From: Microthrixaceae bacterium
GTDB taxonomy: Bacteria; Actinomycetota; Acidimicrobiia; Acidimicrobiales; Microtrichaceae
Reading direction: 5' to 3'
DNA length: 36,465 nucleotides
NCBI GenBank assembly: GCA_020439285.1
Contig: JAGQSZ010000006.1
Location: 1-36,465, forward strand
The notes below the pieces were generated by a model. The model was not told the origin of the DNA and did no database searches. It saw nothing but the letters and a program-made list of their open reading frames with translations. The stretch's first letter is position 1; every line of letters begins with the position of its first letter. The translations under genes and the position numbers were made by a program. Positions 9,086 to 18,204 of this stretch are shown piece after piece.

Positions 9086-9165
9086 ATCGCTATTGACACA
9101 CCGCCAGTCGCAAATGATCTGGGATCAGTTGATTGCCGGGCCCACTCAAGTGAAGCCCAGCGGCA

Positions 9166-9573
9166 TCACTCTGTGATGTCCTGGATCGCCTTGGCTGCTT
9201 CGGCAGCACCGGGATCCGCGATAGATGTCTGCATCGCCATGAGCTTCATCATGTCGCCGTCGACCGTGATCTTGCCTGCCATGAACGCTTGCATACCTGC
9301 TTGAGGATTGCCCTCGACGAGGATCGCCTTGGCAGTTGCGTAGTCGAGAGTGACTGTGAGGTCAGGGTTCTCGATATGACCGAGGTCCATCTTGACCGTT
9401 CCATCGGTGGTGTCGACGTGAGCGTTGATGGTTCCCTCACCAAATGGCACCTCGGTGATGATCTGGTTCATACGGATCAGATGGGCAGGAGGCGCACCAG
9501 CGGTGGTGTGCTCATCCCGAACCTTCTTCGCTGCCTCGACCCACTCTTCGGTCAAGAACTGGTACTTCGCCAT
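9166..9573 (-). CDS. SCP2 sterol-binding domain protein
   Basis: 135 residues. I chose the ATG at 9573 because GAGGGGA lies at Shine-Dalgarno distance before it; a longer frame to 9618 exists but lacks this support. The protein is a single SCP2-like domain: an amphipathic N-terminal helix (EEWVEAAKKVRDEH), then strands (INAHVDTTDGTVKMDLGH, LTVTLDYATAKAIL), then the conserved QAFMAGKITVDGDMMKLM stretch typical of bacterial SCP2 proteins. Such proteins have a hydrophobic tunnel and bind fatty acyl, sterol or similar lipids; the ligand here is unknown. There is no signal peptide, so it is cytoplasmic. It stands as a single gene divergent from the esterase at 9714, and the hairpin at 9055-9085 may terminate it. 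Confidence 0.88.
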   Translation of the reverse strand: MAKYQFLTEEWVEAAKKVRDEHTTAGAPPAHLIRMNQIITEVPFGEGTINAHVDTTDGTVKMDLGHIENPDLTVTLDYATAKAILVEGNPQAGMQAFMAGKITVDGDMMKLMAMQTSIADPGAAEAAKAIQDITE

Positions 9574-9713
9574 GATTTGTCCCCTCTTGTAGGAATTGAG
9601 TACGCACTCAATTATCAATCGGCGACGACACTACTCGGATAGTGTGCCCCTGACCATGATTCAGGTCAGAGGGCACACCGGGTGCCGCGACCACTACCGA
9701 CAGGAGACCACGA

Positions 9714-10472
9714 ATGCCGGATCTAATGGCGGGAGCCGAGCCAATGTCCGTGGTCGGTAGCGATGTAGGCGTGCTCGTACTCCACGGCTTCACCGGGAAT
9801 CCACAGTCGGTACGACCCTTCGCCGAGGGTCTGGTTGCTGCTGGGTACTCAGTCGAGATGCCGCTCCTGTCAGGTCATGGGACAACGGTTCAGGACATGC
9901 TCGACACGTCATGGGACGACTGGTCAGCTGATGCCGAGGCTGCTCTCGCCCGACTAGCTGACCGAACCCGGACCCAGGTGGTTGCCGGACTGTCGATGGG
10001 CGGGTCGCTGACTGTCTGGTTGGCGACGCAGCACCCCGAACTCGCAGGCATCATCTGTGTCAACCCTGCAACCCAGGCTCCCGTCGAAGTGCGTCAGTTC
10101 ATCCAGCAATTGATCGACGAGGGTGATGAGACCTTTGAGAGCATCGGGTCCGATGTGGCGGACCCGTCGTCTCCTGAGTCCGCCTACGATGCCACTCCCC
10201 TGCGCCCGCTATTGAGTCTTTTCGAGGCATCGGATCGGATCGCTCCGTTGGTACCCAATATCAAGGCACCGTTGTTGTTGTTCACCAGTCCCAATGACCA
10301 TGTCGTGCCCCCGGGGGACTCCGACTTCTTGGCCGGGTTGATGACGGCTCCCGTGGAGCGCATCTCCTGTGACCGGAGCTTCCACGTTGCGACGTTGGAC
10401 TACGACAAGGAAATGGTCCTGGAGAACTCGATCGATTTCATCGAACGTGTGACGGGGACACAGGCGTCGTAG
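9714..10472 (+). CDS. Alpha/beta hydrolase, carboxylesterase/monoacylglycerol-lipase type
   Basis: 252 residues, starting at ATG 9714 with AGGAGA at 9702-9707 as ribosome binding site. The LHGFTGNPQSVRPFAE opening (residues 23-38) is the oxyanion-hole segment of the Est30/monoacylglycerol lipase group. Ser94 lies in the nucleophile elbow GLSMGG, Asp195 in SPNDHVV and His224 in SFHVATLD, completing the triad with family-typical spacing. It hydrolyses carboxylic esters; short-to-medium acyl esters or monoacylglycerols are likely but not provable from sequence. There is no signal peptide. It sits divergent from the SCP2 lipid-binding gene, and its stop is 8 bp from the convergent mnmA stop. Confidence 0.9.
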   Translation: MPDLMAGAEPMSVVGSDVGVLVLHGFTGNPQSVRPFAEGLVAAGYSVEMPLLSGHGTTVQDMLDTSWDDWSADAEAALARLADRTRTQVVAGLSMGGSLTVWLATQHPELAGIICVNPATQAPVEVRQFIQQLIDEGDETFESIGSDVADPSSPESAYDATPLRPLLSLFEASDRIAPLVPNIKAPLLLFTSPNDHVVPPGDSDFLAGLMTAPVERISCDRSFHVATLDYDKEMVLENSIDFIERVTGTQAS

Positions 10473-10480
10473 CGCCGGTT

Positions 10481-11551
10481 TCAGTTGGCGATTCCACCGC
10501 CGACGACGATCTCGCGTGGTACGCCGCCGTTGGTGAGTGCCTGATAGAGCACCACGCTCTGTCCGGGAGCTACCCGCCGATGCGGCTCTGACCACAGCAG
10601 TCGCATCTCGTCGGGACGGCCTTCGATTTGCTCGACCCGGGCAGGTGCAGCTGTGCCATGTGCAGAGCACTGGACGAGAACCTCGCCGTGCACCGGTTCG
10701 GTGGCCCACACCAGGTTCGCTATGTCGGTCGAGTCGATCATGAGGTCCCGACGGCTACCGATAGTCACCGTTGAAGTTGCCACATCGACATCTGTGACGA
10801 ACCTAGGCTCGGCTCCGCCTGCCAGGTTCAGCCCTCGACGCTGCCCGATGGTAACCATCTCGATCGCGTCGACGGTCCCCACCTGGTGACCATCGCTGTC
10901 CACGACCCGAGCCGGATGAAGCTCGGTTCTCGCTGCCAAGAAGGCCTCCCGGCCATCAGTCTTGGTGATGAAACAGACATCTTGGCTGTCGGGCTTGGGT
11001 GCAGTGCGGAGGCCCAGGTCTGCAGCAATGGTACGGACCTCGTCCTTGGTCATCTCCCCCACTGGCAACAGGACCCGCTCAAGATCAGCGGCCCGAACCG
11101 GATAGAGCACGTAGGACTGGTCCTTGCGTTCATCGGCGCCTCTAGCGATGCGGCGTGAACCATCGGGCATCACATGGATCCGAGCGTGATGCCCTGTTGC
11201 TACCGCATCGAATCCGAGCATGTCCGCTCGTCGGAACAACACATCGAACTTCAGCTTGCGGTTGCACTCAATGCAGGGATTGGGTGTGCGACCGTTCGCG
11301 TAGGCATCCACGTAGGGATCCACGACTTCGGCGTTGAACTCCTCGGTGAAATTGAAAACGTGATGGTCGATCCCGAGTTGGGCGGCTGAGCGGCGGGCGT
11401 CCTCAACGTCGGACACTGAGCAACAGCCGGAATCCGACTCGCCGCCCCAGAGTTTCATCGTGGCTCCTACGACCTCATGGCCCTGGGCCAGCAACAACGC
11501 TGCCATCACCGATGAATCGACGCCGCCGGATAGTGCTGCGAGCACCTTCAC
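10481..11551 (-). CDS. mnmA: tRNA-specific 2-thiouridylase MnmA
   Basis: 356 residues. The enzyme adds sulfur to U34 of Lys, Glu and Gln tRNAs, using ATP and a persulfide delivered from a cysteine desulfurase. The PP-loop SGGVDSS is at residues 8-14. The catalytic Cys93 is in NPCIECN and the second, persulfide-carrying Cys193 in DVCFI. The C-terminal beta-barrel domain (about 270-356) ends in VSL-type strands. The ATG overlaps the stop of the upstream cysteine desulfurase gene by 4 bp (ATGA), implying translational coupling between sulfur donor and acceptor enzymes. The same pair lies together in mycobacteria (iscS-trmU). Confidence 0.97.
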   Translation of the reverse strand: MKVLAALSGGVDSSVMAALLLAQGHEVVGATMKLWGGESDSGCCSVSDVEDARRSAAQLGIDHHVFNFTEEFNAEVVDPYVDAYANGRTPNPCIECNRKLKFDVLFRRADMLGFDAVATGHHARIHVMPDGSRRIARGADERKDQSYVLYPVRAADLERVLLPVGEMTKDEVRTIAADLGLRTAPKPDSQDVCFITKTDGREAFLAARTELHPARVVDSDGHQVGTVDAIEMVTIGQRRGLNLAGGAEPRFVTDVDVATSTVTIGSRRDLMIDSTDIANLVWATEPVHGEVLVQCSAHGTAAPARVEQIEGRPDEMRLLWSEPHRRVAPGQSVVLYQALTNGGVPREIVVGGGIAN

Positions 11552-12732
11552 GAAAAGAACTCCCTTGCTCTGGAGACGGCATCGGGAATCAGCGACAAAG
11601 CGCGATCGATGTCGTCGACAGCGATGTCATGTCCGAAGCTGAACCTGATAGCTCCCTGTCGTAGCGACTCGGGCGTGGCCATGGCACTAAGAACGTGGGA
11701 CGGTTCGGTGGCACCGGACGAACAAGACGAACCCGCAGACGCGACGATTCCCACGCTCTCGAAGAGCAGCAGGAGGGATTCGGAATCTGCTCCCTCGAAA
11801 CAGATATGGCAGGTCCCGGGCAGAGTCACTACACCCTCAACTGTCGGATTCGCTCCTTGCACCGCTGCAGTCAACCCCGTTACGAATCGGTCCTTCAGGT
11901 GGGTCAGCCGTTCGTTGACCTCTGAACGGTCACGTTCTACTGCACGCAACGCTTCGGCGAATCCAACGATCGAAGCAACGCTGGGCGTCCCCGAACGACG
12001 ACCACGTTCCTGTCCGCCCCCGAGGATCATCGGTCTGATCGTCGTGGGTGCCCTAACCACCAACGCCCCGACGCCCTTTGGCCCACCAAGTTTGTGCGCC
12101 GAGATCGAAATCATGTTGGCCCTAGCCGCAGCGATGCGCAGATCGAGCCAGGCCGCTGCCTGCACCGCATCTGTGTGCAAAAGGATCGCGTGCTCCGAGG
12201 TCGAGAACTCCTCTACCAGGTCAGCTACCGGACCCAGATCATTCACAGAACCAACCTCGTTGTTGGCCAACATGACCGAGACAACTGAGGCGGCGCCGTC
12301 GACGTCACCAAGTGTTGCTTTCAGCGAGTCGAGATCGACCCGGCCGGCCCGGTCCACGTTCACGACCTTGCCGTCGAGGGCTTTTACTACATCGAGAACA
12401 GCGTGGTGCTCAACGGCTGTGCAGATCGGAACTCCCGGTTGTGGCGGCATCCCACCTGTGATGGCGTGGTTGTCAGCCTCGGTACCGCCACTGGTAAAAA
12501 TAACCTCGCCGGGGCCACATCCAATGATTCCGGCTATCACCTCGCGTGCTTCGTCCATCGCTCGGACCGCCGCACGAGCAACCACGTGTGACCCAGAAGG
12601 GTTTCCGAACTGTTCGGTCAGGTACGGCGACATCGCTGCGACGACCTCGGGTCGGACCGGCGTCGTCGCAGCATTGTCGAAGTAGAGAGTCCGGTTGGGG
12701 TCCGATGGCACCCCACCAGCGTAGGGCGTCAC
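11548..12732 (-). CDS. Cysteine desulfurase (IscS/NifS class)
   Basis: 394 residues from GTG 12732; the frame is open further to 12870, but that part overlaps the RDD gene and looks non-coding. GTG 12711 is an alternative. The protein takes sulfur from cysteine as an enzyme persulfide with PLP. Visible features are TLYFDNAATTPVRPEV at the N-terminus, HTDAVQAAAWLDL for PLP contacts, the PLP-binding Lys214 in SAHKLGGPKG, and the persulfide Cys337 in AGSSCSSGATEPSHVL. That short Cys loop with following Ser/Gly is typical of the IscS-like group. It overlaps mnmA by 4 bp, so a main role is probably sulfur supply for tRNA thiolation, with Fe-S assembly possible too. Confidence 0.95.
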   Translation of the reverse strand: MTPYAGGVPSDPNRTLYFDNAATTPVRPEVVAAMSPYLTEQFGNPSGSHVVARAAVRAMDEAREVIAGIIGCGPGEVIFTSGGTEADNHAITGGMPPQPGVPICTAVEHHAVLDVVKALDGKVVNVDRAGRVDLDSLKATLGDVDGAASVVSVMLANNEVGSVNDLGPVADLVEEFSTSEHAILLHTDAVQAAAWLDLRIAAARANMISISAHKLGGPKGVGALVVRAPTTIRPMILGGGQERGRRSGTPSVASIVGFAEALRAVERDRSEVNERLTHLKDRFVTGLTAAVQGANPTVEGVVTLPGTCHICFEGADSESLLLLFESVGIVASAGSSCSSGATEPSHVLSAMATPESLRQGAIRFSFGHDIAVDDIDRALSLIPDAVSRAREFFS

Positions 12733-12745
12733 CGATACGCGGTTA

Positions 12746-13579
12746 CTACCGCCGACGACGCTTGCCTTTTGCTGGCCTACCCAAGGGCATCGGTGGAGCG
12801 AGCGGGGCAAGGCCCATCGCCGCGTCGGCCAACAACCCGCCAGATTGCAGTTGATAGGCGGATGCAACACATATCAACCACAATTCGGGTGCAATATTGC
12901 CCGGCAGGGGCGCCTGTATCCGCCGTTGGATCGATTCAGCGAGCGACAACGCGAGGCTGTTGCGGGCCTGTTCTGAGAACTCCTTGACGCGAAGCAGGAA
13001 GTCTCTGATCAGAACGAAGTCGTCGTCCCGCAACTGCCCGACGGCCAAGGTCTGGACGTATCCCTCGTAGCCGACAGGCGGGTGGAACGCGATGGGCACG
13101 GTCGCGCTGCTGCTGGTCTGGCTTCGGATCACGACCGTTCCAGCAGCAAGATCGCCCAAGCGTTGGTTTCTTTCCGAAAGCACCATCGAGGCCATGGCCA
13201 GCACACCGAGAGACAGAAATATCTCTGGGACTGCAACGAATCCTCTGACCATCGCCTGACGGTTGGTGAGTCTGGATCCGTCAACACCAACGACTTTTAG
13301 GCCGAAGATCAACTTGCCGACGGTACGGCCACGCCAAAGCACTTCGGATGCGATCGGGAACACCAGCAAGTAGGCAAACATGGCCAGGGCCCCGATGACC
13401 GTTCCGCTGATCACAGACAACCCCGAAACACCCACGACTGCGATCAACACGGAACTAGCCGTAGAGATGATGACGAAGTTGAACACCAGATCGAATACCC
13501 GGGCGAAGGACCGAGCAGCCGCTCCAGCAGTGGGCAACTCGACCAGCACCGCTTCTGGAGTCACCACCCTGCTCGCCAT
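12746..13579 (-). CDS. RDD-family membrane protein
   Basis: 277 residues from ATG 13579 (MASRVVTPEAVLVELPTAG). The RDD domain covers about residues 10-150. It has the R-x2-D pattern in ARVFDLVFNF, two long hydrophobic helices (about 32-55, 60-80), the RGRTVGKLIFGLKVVGVDG segment and a third helix (about 125-145). The last 110 residues are soluble and end in a basic KGKRRRR tail. The function of RDD proteins is not settled; some act as ion exchangers. It is often found next to SpoIIM-like and MoxR-operon genes in actinobacteria, as here. A 21-bp gap separates it from the divergent SpoIIM-like gene, and it leads the unit with the cysteine desulfurase and mnmA. Confidence 0.88.
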   Translation of the reverse strand: MASRVVTPEAVLVELPTAGAAARSFARVFDLVFNFVIISTASSVLIAVVGVSGLSVISGTVIGALAMFAYLLVFPIASEVLWRGRTVGKLIFGLKVVGVDGSRLTNRQAMVRGFVAVPEIFLSLGVLAMASMVLSERNQRLGDLAAGTVVIRSQTSSSATVPIAFHPPVGYEGYVQTLAVGQLRDDDFVLIRDFLLRVKEFSEQARNSLALSLAESIQRRIQAPLPGNIAPELWLICVASAYQLQSGGLLADAAMGLAPLAPPMPLGRPAKGKRRRR

Positions 13580-13586
13580 GAGGCAA

Positions 13587-13593
13587 TACCGTA
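13587..13593. promoter_or_regulatory. Overlapping divergent -10 elements in TACCGTA
   Basis: On the + strand TACCGT (13587-13592) ends 8 nt before GTG 13601. On the minus strand TACGGT (13593-13588) ends 8 nt before ATG 13579. Both fit TANNNT, and they share five of their six positions. The 21-bp gap is arranged symmetrically around this heptamer, and neither gene has room for a Shine-Dalgarno. Confidence 0.55.
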
Positions 13594-13600
13594 GGACGCC

Positions 13601-14620
13601 GTGGACCTGGACCGGTACATACAACGCAACGACTCGAATTGGCGACGCCTCGAATACCTGACGACGCGCGGACGGAAGCTCGCCAGCGAGGATCTCGAAG
13701 AGCTGGTCAAGTTGTACCCACGGGTTTCAGCGGATCTGTCTCACGCCCGGGCAAGGTACGCGGATCCCGACTTGAACGCGAGGCTCTCGGCGATCGTCGG
13801 CAACGCGAACAATCTCATCTACGCAGCGCCCAGACGCTCAAAGCCCAAGGTTCAGACATTCTTCGTCGAGACCTTCCCTGCAGCAGTGTGGAGCGGACGG
13901 ATCTTCATCGTCATCGCAGCACTGTGCCTGTTCGTTCCTGCCATCGGAATGGGGTTCTGGCTCAACCACTCCGGTTCCACCCTCGACGCAGCCGTTTCCC
14001 CCGAGATGCAGAAATTGCTCGCCCAAAGGGAATTCCGGGCCTACTACTCGAGTCAGGCTGCCAGCGATTTCTCGGTGCAGTTGATGCTCAACAACATCAG
14101 GGTGGCACTTCTCGCTTTCGCCTTGGGTGTGATCCCGTTGGTGGGCACAGGGTGGATCCTCATTTCCAATGGCATTCATCTGGGGGTGATGGCCGCTGTG
14201 ATGCACCATGCAGGCGAAGGTGTTCAGTTCTGGGCGCTGATAACTCCTCATGGCCTGTTGGAGCTGTCATCAGTCGTCGTTGCTGGCGCTGCTGGCCTTC
14301 GACTCTCATGGTCCTTGATCGCCCCGGGAGACCGAACCCGACTCGAGTCCTTTGCTCGAGAAGGACTCCGCTCTGTGATCGTGGCGGGGGGACTCGCTTG
14401 TTGTTTCGTGGTTGCCGCATTGCTCGAAGCGTTCATTACGCCGTCAGGACTTCCTGCGCCGGTTCGGATTGCTATTGGTGTTGGCGTGTTCGCAGCGTTC
14501 GTGGCCTACATCGTCAGCTTCGGAGCGTCCGCTGAGCGGCGAGGCATCACCGGCCTGGCAGCCTCATTGTCAGAGCCGACCGGTTCCTTTGATCATGAGG
14601 TACGCGTCACCGAGCTCTGA
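13601..14620 (+). CDS. SpoIIM-like (stage II sporulation protein M family) membrane protein
   Basis: 339 residues from GTG 13601. A soluble N-terminal part of about 95 residues (LDRYIQRNDSNWRRLEYLT, helical) is followed by about six membrane helices (roughly 98-125, 165-190, 195-220, 230-250, 265-285, 290-312). The central segment NNIRVALLAFALGVIPLVGTGWILISNGIHLG and the ITPHGLLELSSVVVAGAAGL stretch are the hallmarks of the DUF95/SpoIIM family (an NN-x-R...G, then PHG-x-x-E). In sporulating Firmicutes SpoIIM belongs to an engulfment complex with peptidoglycan hydrolases. In non-sporulating actinobacteria its role is unknown but it keeps company with MoxR and DUF58 genes. Its last 51 bp overlap the 3' end of the convergent DUF58 gene. 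Confidence 0.9.
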   Translation: MDLDRYIQRNDSNWRRLEYLTTRGRKLASEDLEELVKLYPRVSADLSHARARYADPDLNARLSAIVGNANNLIYAAPRRSKPKVQTFFVETFPAAVWSGRIFIVIAALCLFVPAIGMGFWLNHSGSTLDAAVSPEMQKLLAQREFRAYYSSQAASDFSVQLMLNNIRVALLAFALGVIPLVGTGWILISNGIHLGVMAAVMHHAGEGVQFWALITPHGLLELSSVVVAGAAGLRLSWSLIAPGDRTRLESFAREGLRSVIVAGGLACCFVVAALLEAFITPSGLPAPVRIAIGVGVFAAFVAYIVSFGASAERRGITGLAASLSEPTGSFDHEVRVTEL

Positions 14621-15925
14621 GGCCAACCGGTCAGGGCTCGTGTCGATGACGGTCGCGCCCATGTTGCGGAGCTTGGCGATGGAGAGCTCACGTGAACGGA
14701 GCGTGTTCATCGCGGAGATTCGACGACTGATGAGTTCCTCTGGAGTCATGTCCCCATCCGCTTCGTTGTCGGGTGGGGACAACGTCGTGGGACGAGCCCA
14801 TTGTTCCAACTGAGGATCGCGGATCGCTGCAACCAAGACGATGTGTTTCCGGGAGAGGGTCGGCAGAGCCGGGAGAAGCGCCCCGCTGATCGAGTGGTCC
14901 ACGATGTCGGTCAACAGGACAATCAACATTCTGCGCCTGAATCGGGCCGCAGCGAATGAGAACGCGCCCGAGTAGTCGGACTCGGCGAGTTCGGGATCAA
15001 GGTTGTACATCGCTTCTGCTACTTGTGAGACCTGATCTCGATGCCGGCTGGGAGCAAGAACTGTTCGAATCTGGCTGTCGAATCCGACGAGCCCGCAGTG
15101 ATCCCCAAGTCGGGTCGCGACCGTGGTCAACATCATTGCAGCGTCCATCGAGTACTCGACTCGTGGAACGCCTTCGATAAGACCGGCCTGAACACGCCCG
15201 TTGTCCAAGAGGACTAGTACGGACTGGTTCTTTTCTGCCCTGTAGGTACGCACAACGGGTCGACCCACCCTGGCGGTGGCGGTCCAGTCGATACGGCGGT
15301 ATTCATCGTCGGGCAGGTACTCCTTCATCTGTTCAAAGTCGGTGCCGCCACCAAAGCCTGTTGCTGAACGAGTTCCTACTTCGAGCACTCGAGCTCGTTT
15401 GATTCGCAACTCAGCTTCATCCTTGGACCTGAACCGTGGATGGACCCGAAGGACAGTTGTGAGAGGAACATCACGCTGGCGGGCCATCAGTCCGAACCGT
15501 CCGACGATCCGCACGGTCATGGTCGAGATGTCGAAACGGCCACGTCGTGTCGGCTCAATCCGAGTCGACACCTCGACAGTCGACCCGCTTGGCACCGTGA
15601 TCGCGAACCGTCGGATGTCAGCCCTGAGCGACGGCGCCAACTCATCGGCGACCATGACCCGAAGGGGTCGCTTCGCGTCCGATCGGATTTCCCATTCGAC
15701 CTTGGATACTGCGCCCAACGCCACTACCGGTGGATGTCGACGTGTCACGGTCAACAACGAATGTGAAGTGCCGACAAGTCCATCCCAGATCGCGACGACA
15801 AGCGCGACCACAGCAACCGTCGAGAAGCTATAGGTCTCTGGGACTCCGGCTACCGACGCGACAAAACCCACACAGGCGAGCACCACGGCCAAGCCTGCGA
15901 ATCGGGTCGTCGGAACGAACTTCAC
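14570..15925 (-). CDS. DUF58 domain protein of the MoxR operon
   Basis: 451 residues from a GTG. Two hydrophobic helices at about 8-27 and 33-50 anchor the protein. A beta-rich segment follows, then the DUF58 signature FEQMKEYLPDDEYRRIDWTATAR (about 218-240), and after it a von Willebrand A-like fold with LVLLDNGRV and LIVLLTDIVDHS. The canonical metal-site pattern DxSxS is not obvious (LLDNGRVQ), so metal binding is uncertain. DUF58 proteins pair with MoxR ATPases, which are thought to act as chaperone-like machines for maturing or inserting partner proteins. It is the last gene of the operon, 49 bp after moxR, and overlaps the convergent SpoIIM-like gene by 51 bp. Confidence 0.92.
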   Translation of the reverse strand: MKFVPTTRFAGLAVVLACVGFVASVAGVPETYSFSTVAVVALVVAIWDGLVGTSHSLLTVTRRHPPVVALGAVSKVEWEIRSDAKRPLRVMVADELAPSLRADIRRFAITVPSGSTVEVSTRIEPTRRGRFDISTMTVRIVGRFGLMARQRDVPLTTVLRVHPRFRSKDEAELRIKRARVLEVGTRSATGFGGGTDFEQMKEYLPDDEYRRIDWTATARVGRPVVRTYRAEKNQSVLVLLDNGRVQAGLIEGVPRVEYSMDAAMMLTTVATRLGDHCGLVGFDSQIRTVLAPSRHRDQVSQVAEAMYNLDPELAESDYSGAFSFAAARFRRRMLIVLLTDIVDHSISGALLPALPTLSRKHIVLVAAIRDPQLEQWARPTTLSPPDNEADGDMTPEELISRRISAMNTLRSRELSIAKLRNMGATVIDTSPDRLASELGDAYLMIKGTGRL

Positions 15926-15974
15926 CTATCCCCGCTCCAAGCGCGTTCTGGCAGGGATCCCGCCCGGGTCAGGG

Positions 15975-16929
<955 letters not shown>

Positions 16930-16946
<17 letters not shown>

Positions 16947-18204
16947 TGCCCACCTCCGTTCGTAGTTGTTCGATTCGTCGTTCTAGTTCGAGTACTTCTG
17001 CACCGGTCGCGCCCGAATCAATGCTGAAGAGCAGTTCGTATATCTCGCTGGGTGTCCGTGTGCTTCTTCGTGCAAGGACACGGCACAGAGTCTCGGGGTC
17101 AGTGGTTACCGGCAGCCCGACATCGGCGGCGCATTTCTCTCGCGCCTGACTGCGAAGCACGCCTGCCCCTTGGTCCAAATAGCTGGAGTCGTCCTCGAAG
17201 AGCCGTCCAATAGCTGCGGTGAGTTCGGAACTGTTGATCTTCACCTCAGCGGATTCGTCCACCGGTTGCCCCAGCCGGATGGACCTGGACCAGATGAACA
17301 ATCCCAGTGCTGCAGCCAAGGCGATCAACAGGCCCTTGACCGGGTTCGGAAGCAATTCCAAAGGGTCCTTTGTCCCTCCGGAAATGCTCTCCGCGCTCTC
17401 GACAGCCCGCACGATGAGCACCTCCCGCTGAGGCTCATCTGCACCTTCTCCCGATCCGAGTTCACCGGTGGGGCGAGCGGTCAGGAGCGCCAGTGCAGTG
17501 ACTCCGTTGTCCAAGACACGCCCGCCGGTCTCCTTGGCAGGCTGAAGGCGGGCATTCACCCACAGGTACGGCGAACTCATAACGAAGATGCGCCCGTTGC
17601 CAGCAGCGACTTCGACGAACTCAGCGTTGTCCAGGCTGCCGTAACAGCGGCCCACCACTGTCGGGTTTCTTGGTAGTCCGTTCGCGTTCGAAATGGGGAT
17701 CTGGACCTGGGAGCCAAAGAGTGAGTCGATCCTGCCAAGTCCGGCTAGTTCAGCAATGTCACAGGTCCCGGGGCGAACCAGGGCTGCTGGGGTTTCAGCC
17801 AGAACGCTGTTGGGGACTCTGTCGAAGTACGGGGTTGTCAGGATCGAGGATTCTGACAACCCCTGATCCTCAGGTGGGGGCATCGACCCGTAGATCACCA
17901 CTGCACCCCGGCGAGCAGTGTCGATCAGCGCGTTCAACTCGCGGCGACTCATCAGTTGTGGCACGGGCACGTACACGACCGAGCCCTCTCCAGCGTTGGT
18001 CAATCTCTTTGATCCCGGTAGCACCGATGCCGCTTCCACACCGTTGGCAGCGAGCAGCAAACGAGTGGCCTTCATCCCATCTGGAGCGGATGATTCAAGG
18101 GCGAAGGGTTCGGGGTCACGGGAGATCGTCGAGACAACAACAATTACGAGGACGCCGATGATCACAACGATCGTCAACACTGAACCCGACCTGCGCTGCT
18201 TCAC
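16930..18204 (-). CDS. DUF4350 domain membrane protein
   Basis: 424 residues. An N-terminal membrane helix (about 8-27) precedes the DUF4350 region (about 35-210): APDGMKATRLLLAANGVEA, then VVYVPVPQLMSRRELNALIDTARRGAVVIYG, a pattern resembling a glutamine-amidotransferase-like fold found in MoxR operons. A second membrane helix lies at about 288-308 (GLLIALAAALGLFIW). The cytoplasmic tail of about 110 residues contains DPETLCRVLARRSTRTPSEIYELL and a C-terminal helix likely to be coiled coil (LELERRIEQLRTEV). Overlaps of 4 bp with the DUF4129 gene and 17 bp with moxR show it is inside the operon. The biochemical role of DUF4350 is unknown. Confidence 0.87.

Larger units (their letters stand above)
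8646..9165. other. 520-bp region without a convincing protein gene
   Basis: This is the only long gap in the window. Reading frames here are short, lack family resemblance and overlap on both strands. No tRNA, RNase P RNA, tmRNA or SRP RNA signature could be recognised. It holds a 10-bp perfect inverted repeat (8804-8831), a long-range 14-nt pairing (8927-8940 with 8988-9001) and a 12-bp perfect hairpin (9055-9085), listed separately. The part before 8800 shows nothing notable. Confidence 0.6.

Noticed and set aside
8646-9165. tRNA, RNase P RNA, tmRNA or SRP RNA in the gap
   Set aside because: No T-loop GTTCGAATC-like motif with a matching acceptor stem, no GAGGAAAGTCC-type RNase P core and no tag-peptide frame typical of tmRNA were found on reading.
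8841-9176. Open frame of 111 codons in the intergenic gap
   Set aside because: No ribosome-binding site at a sensible distance and no domain. The region has strong inverted repeats and overlaps the end of the SCP2 gene.
11609-12685. Long open frame of 358 codons on the + strand
   Set aside because: It lies entirely antisense to the cysteine desulfurase gene, whose product has clear catalytic motifs. The translation is Ser/Thr/Arg/Pro-rich without family features, as expected from the opposite strand of high-GC coding DNA.
13639-14535. Second + strand frame of 298 codons inside the SpoIIM-like gene
   Set aside because: It is Arg/Pro/Cys-rich and shifted by one frame relative to the membrane protein, which shows proper helices and family motifs.
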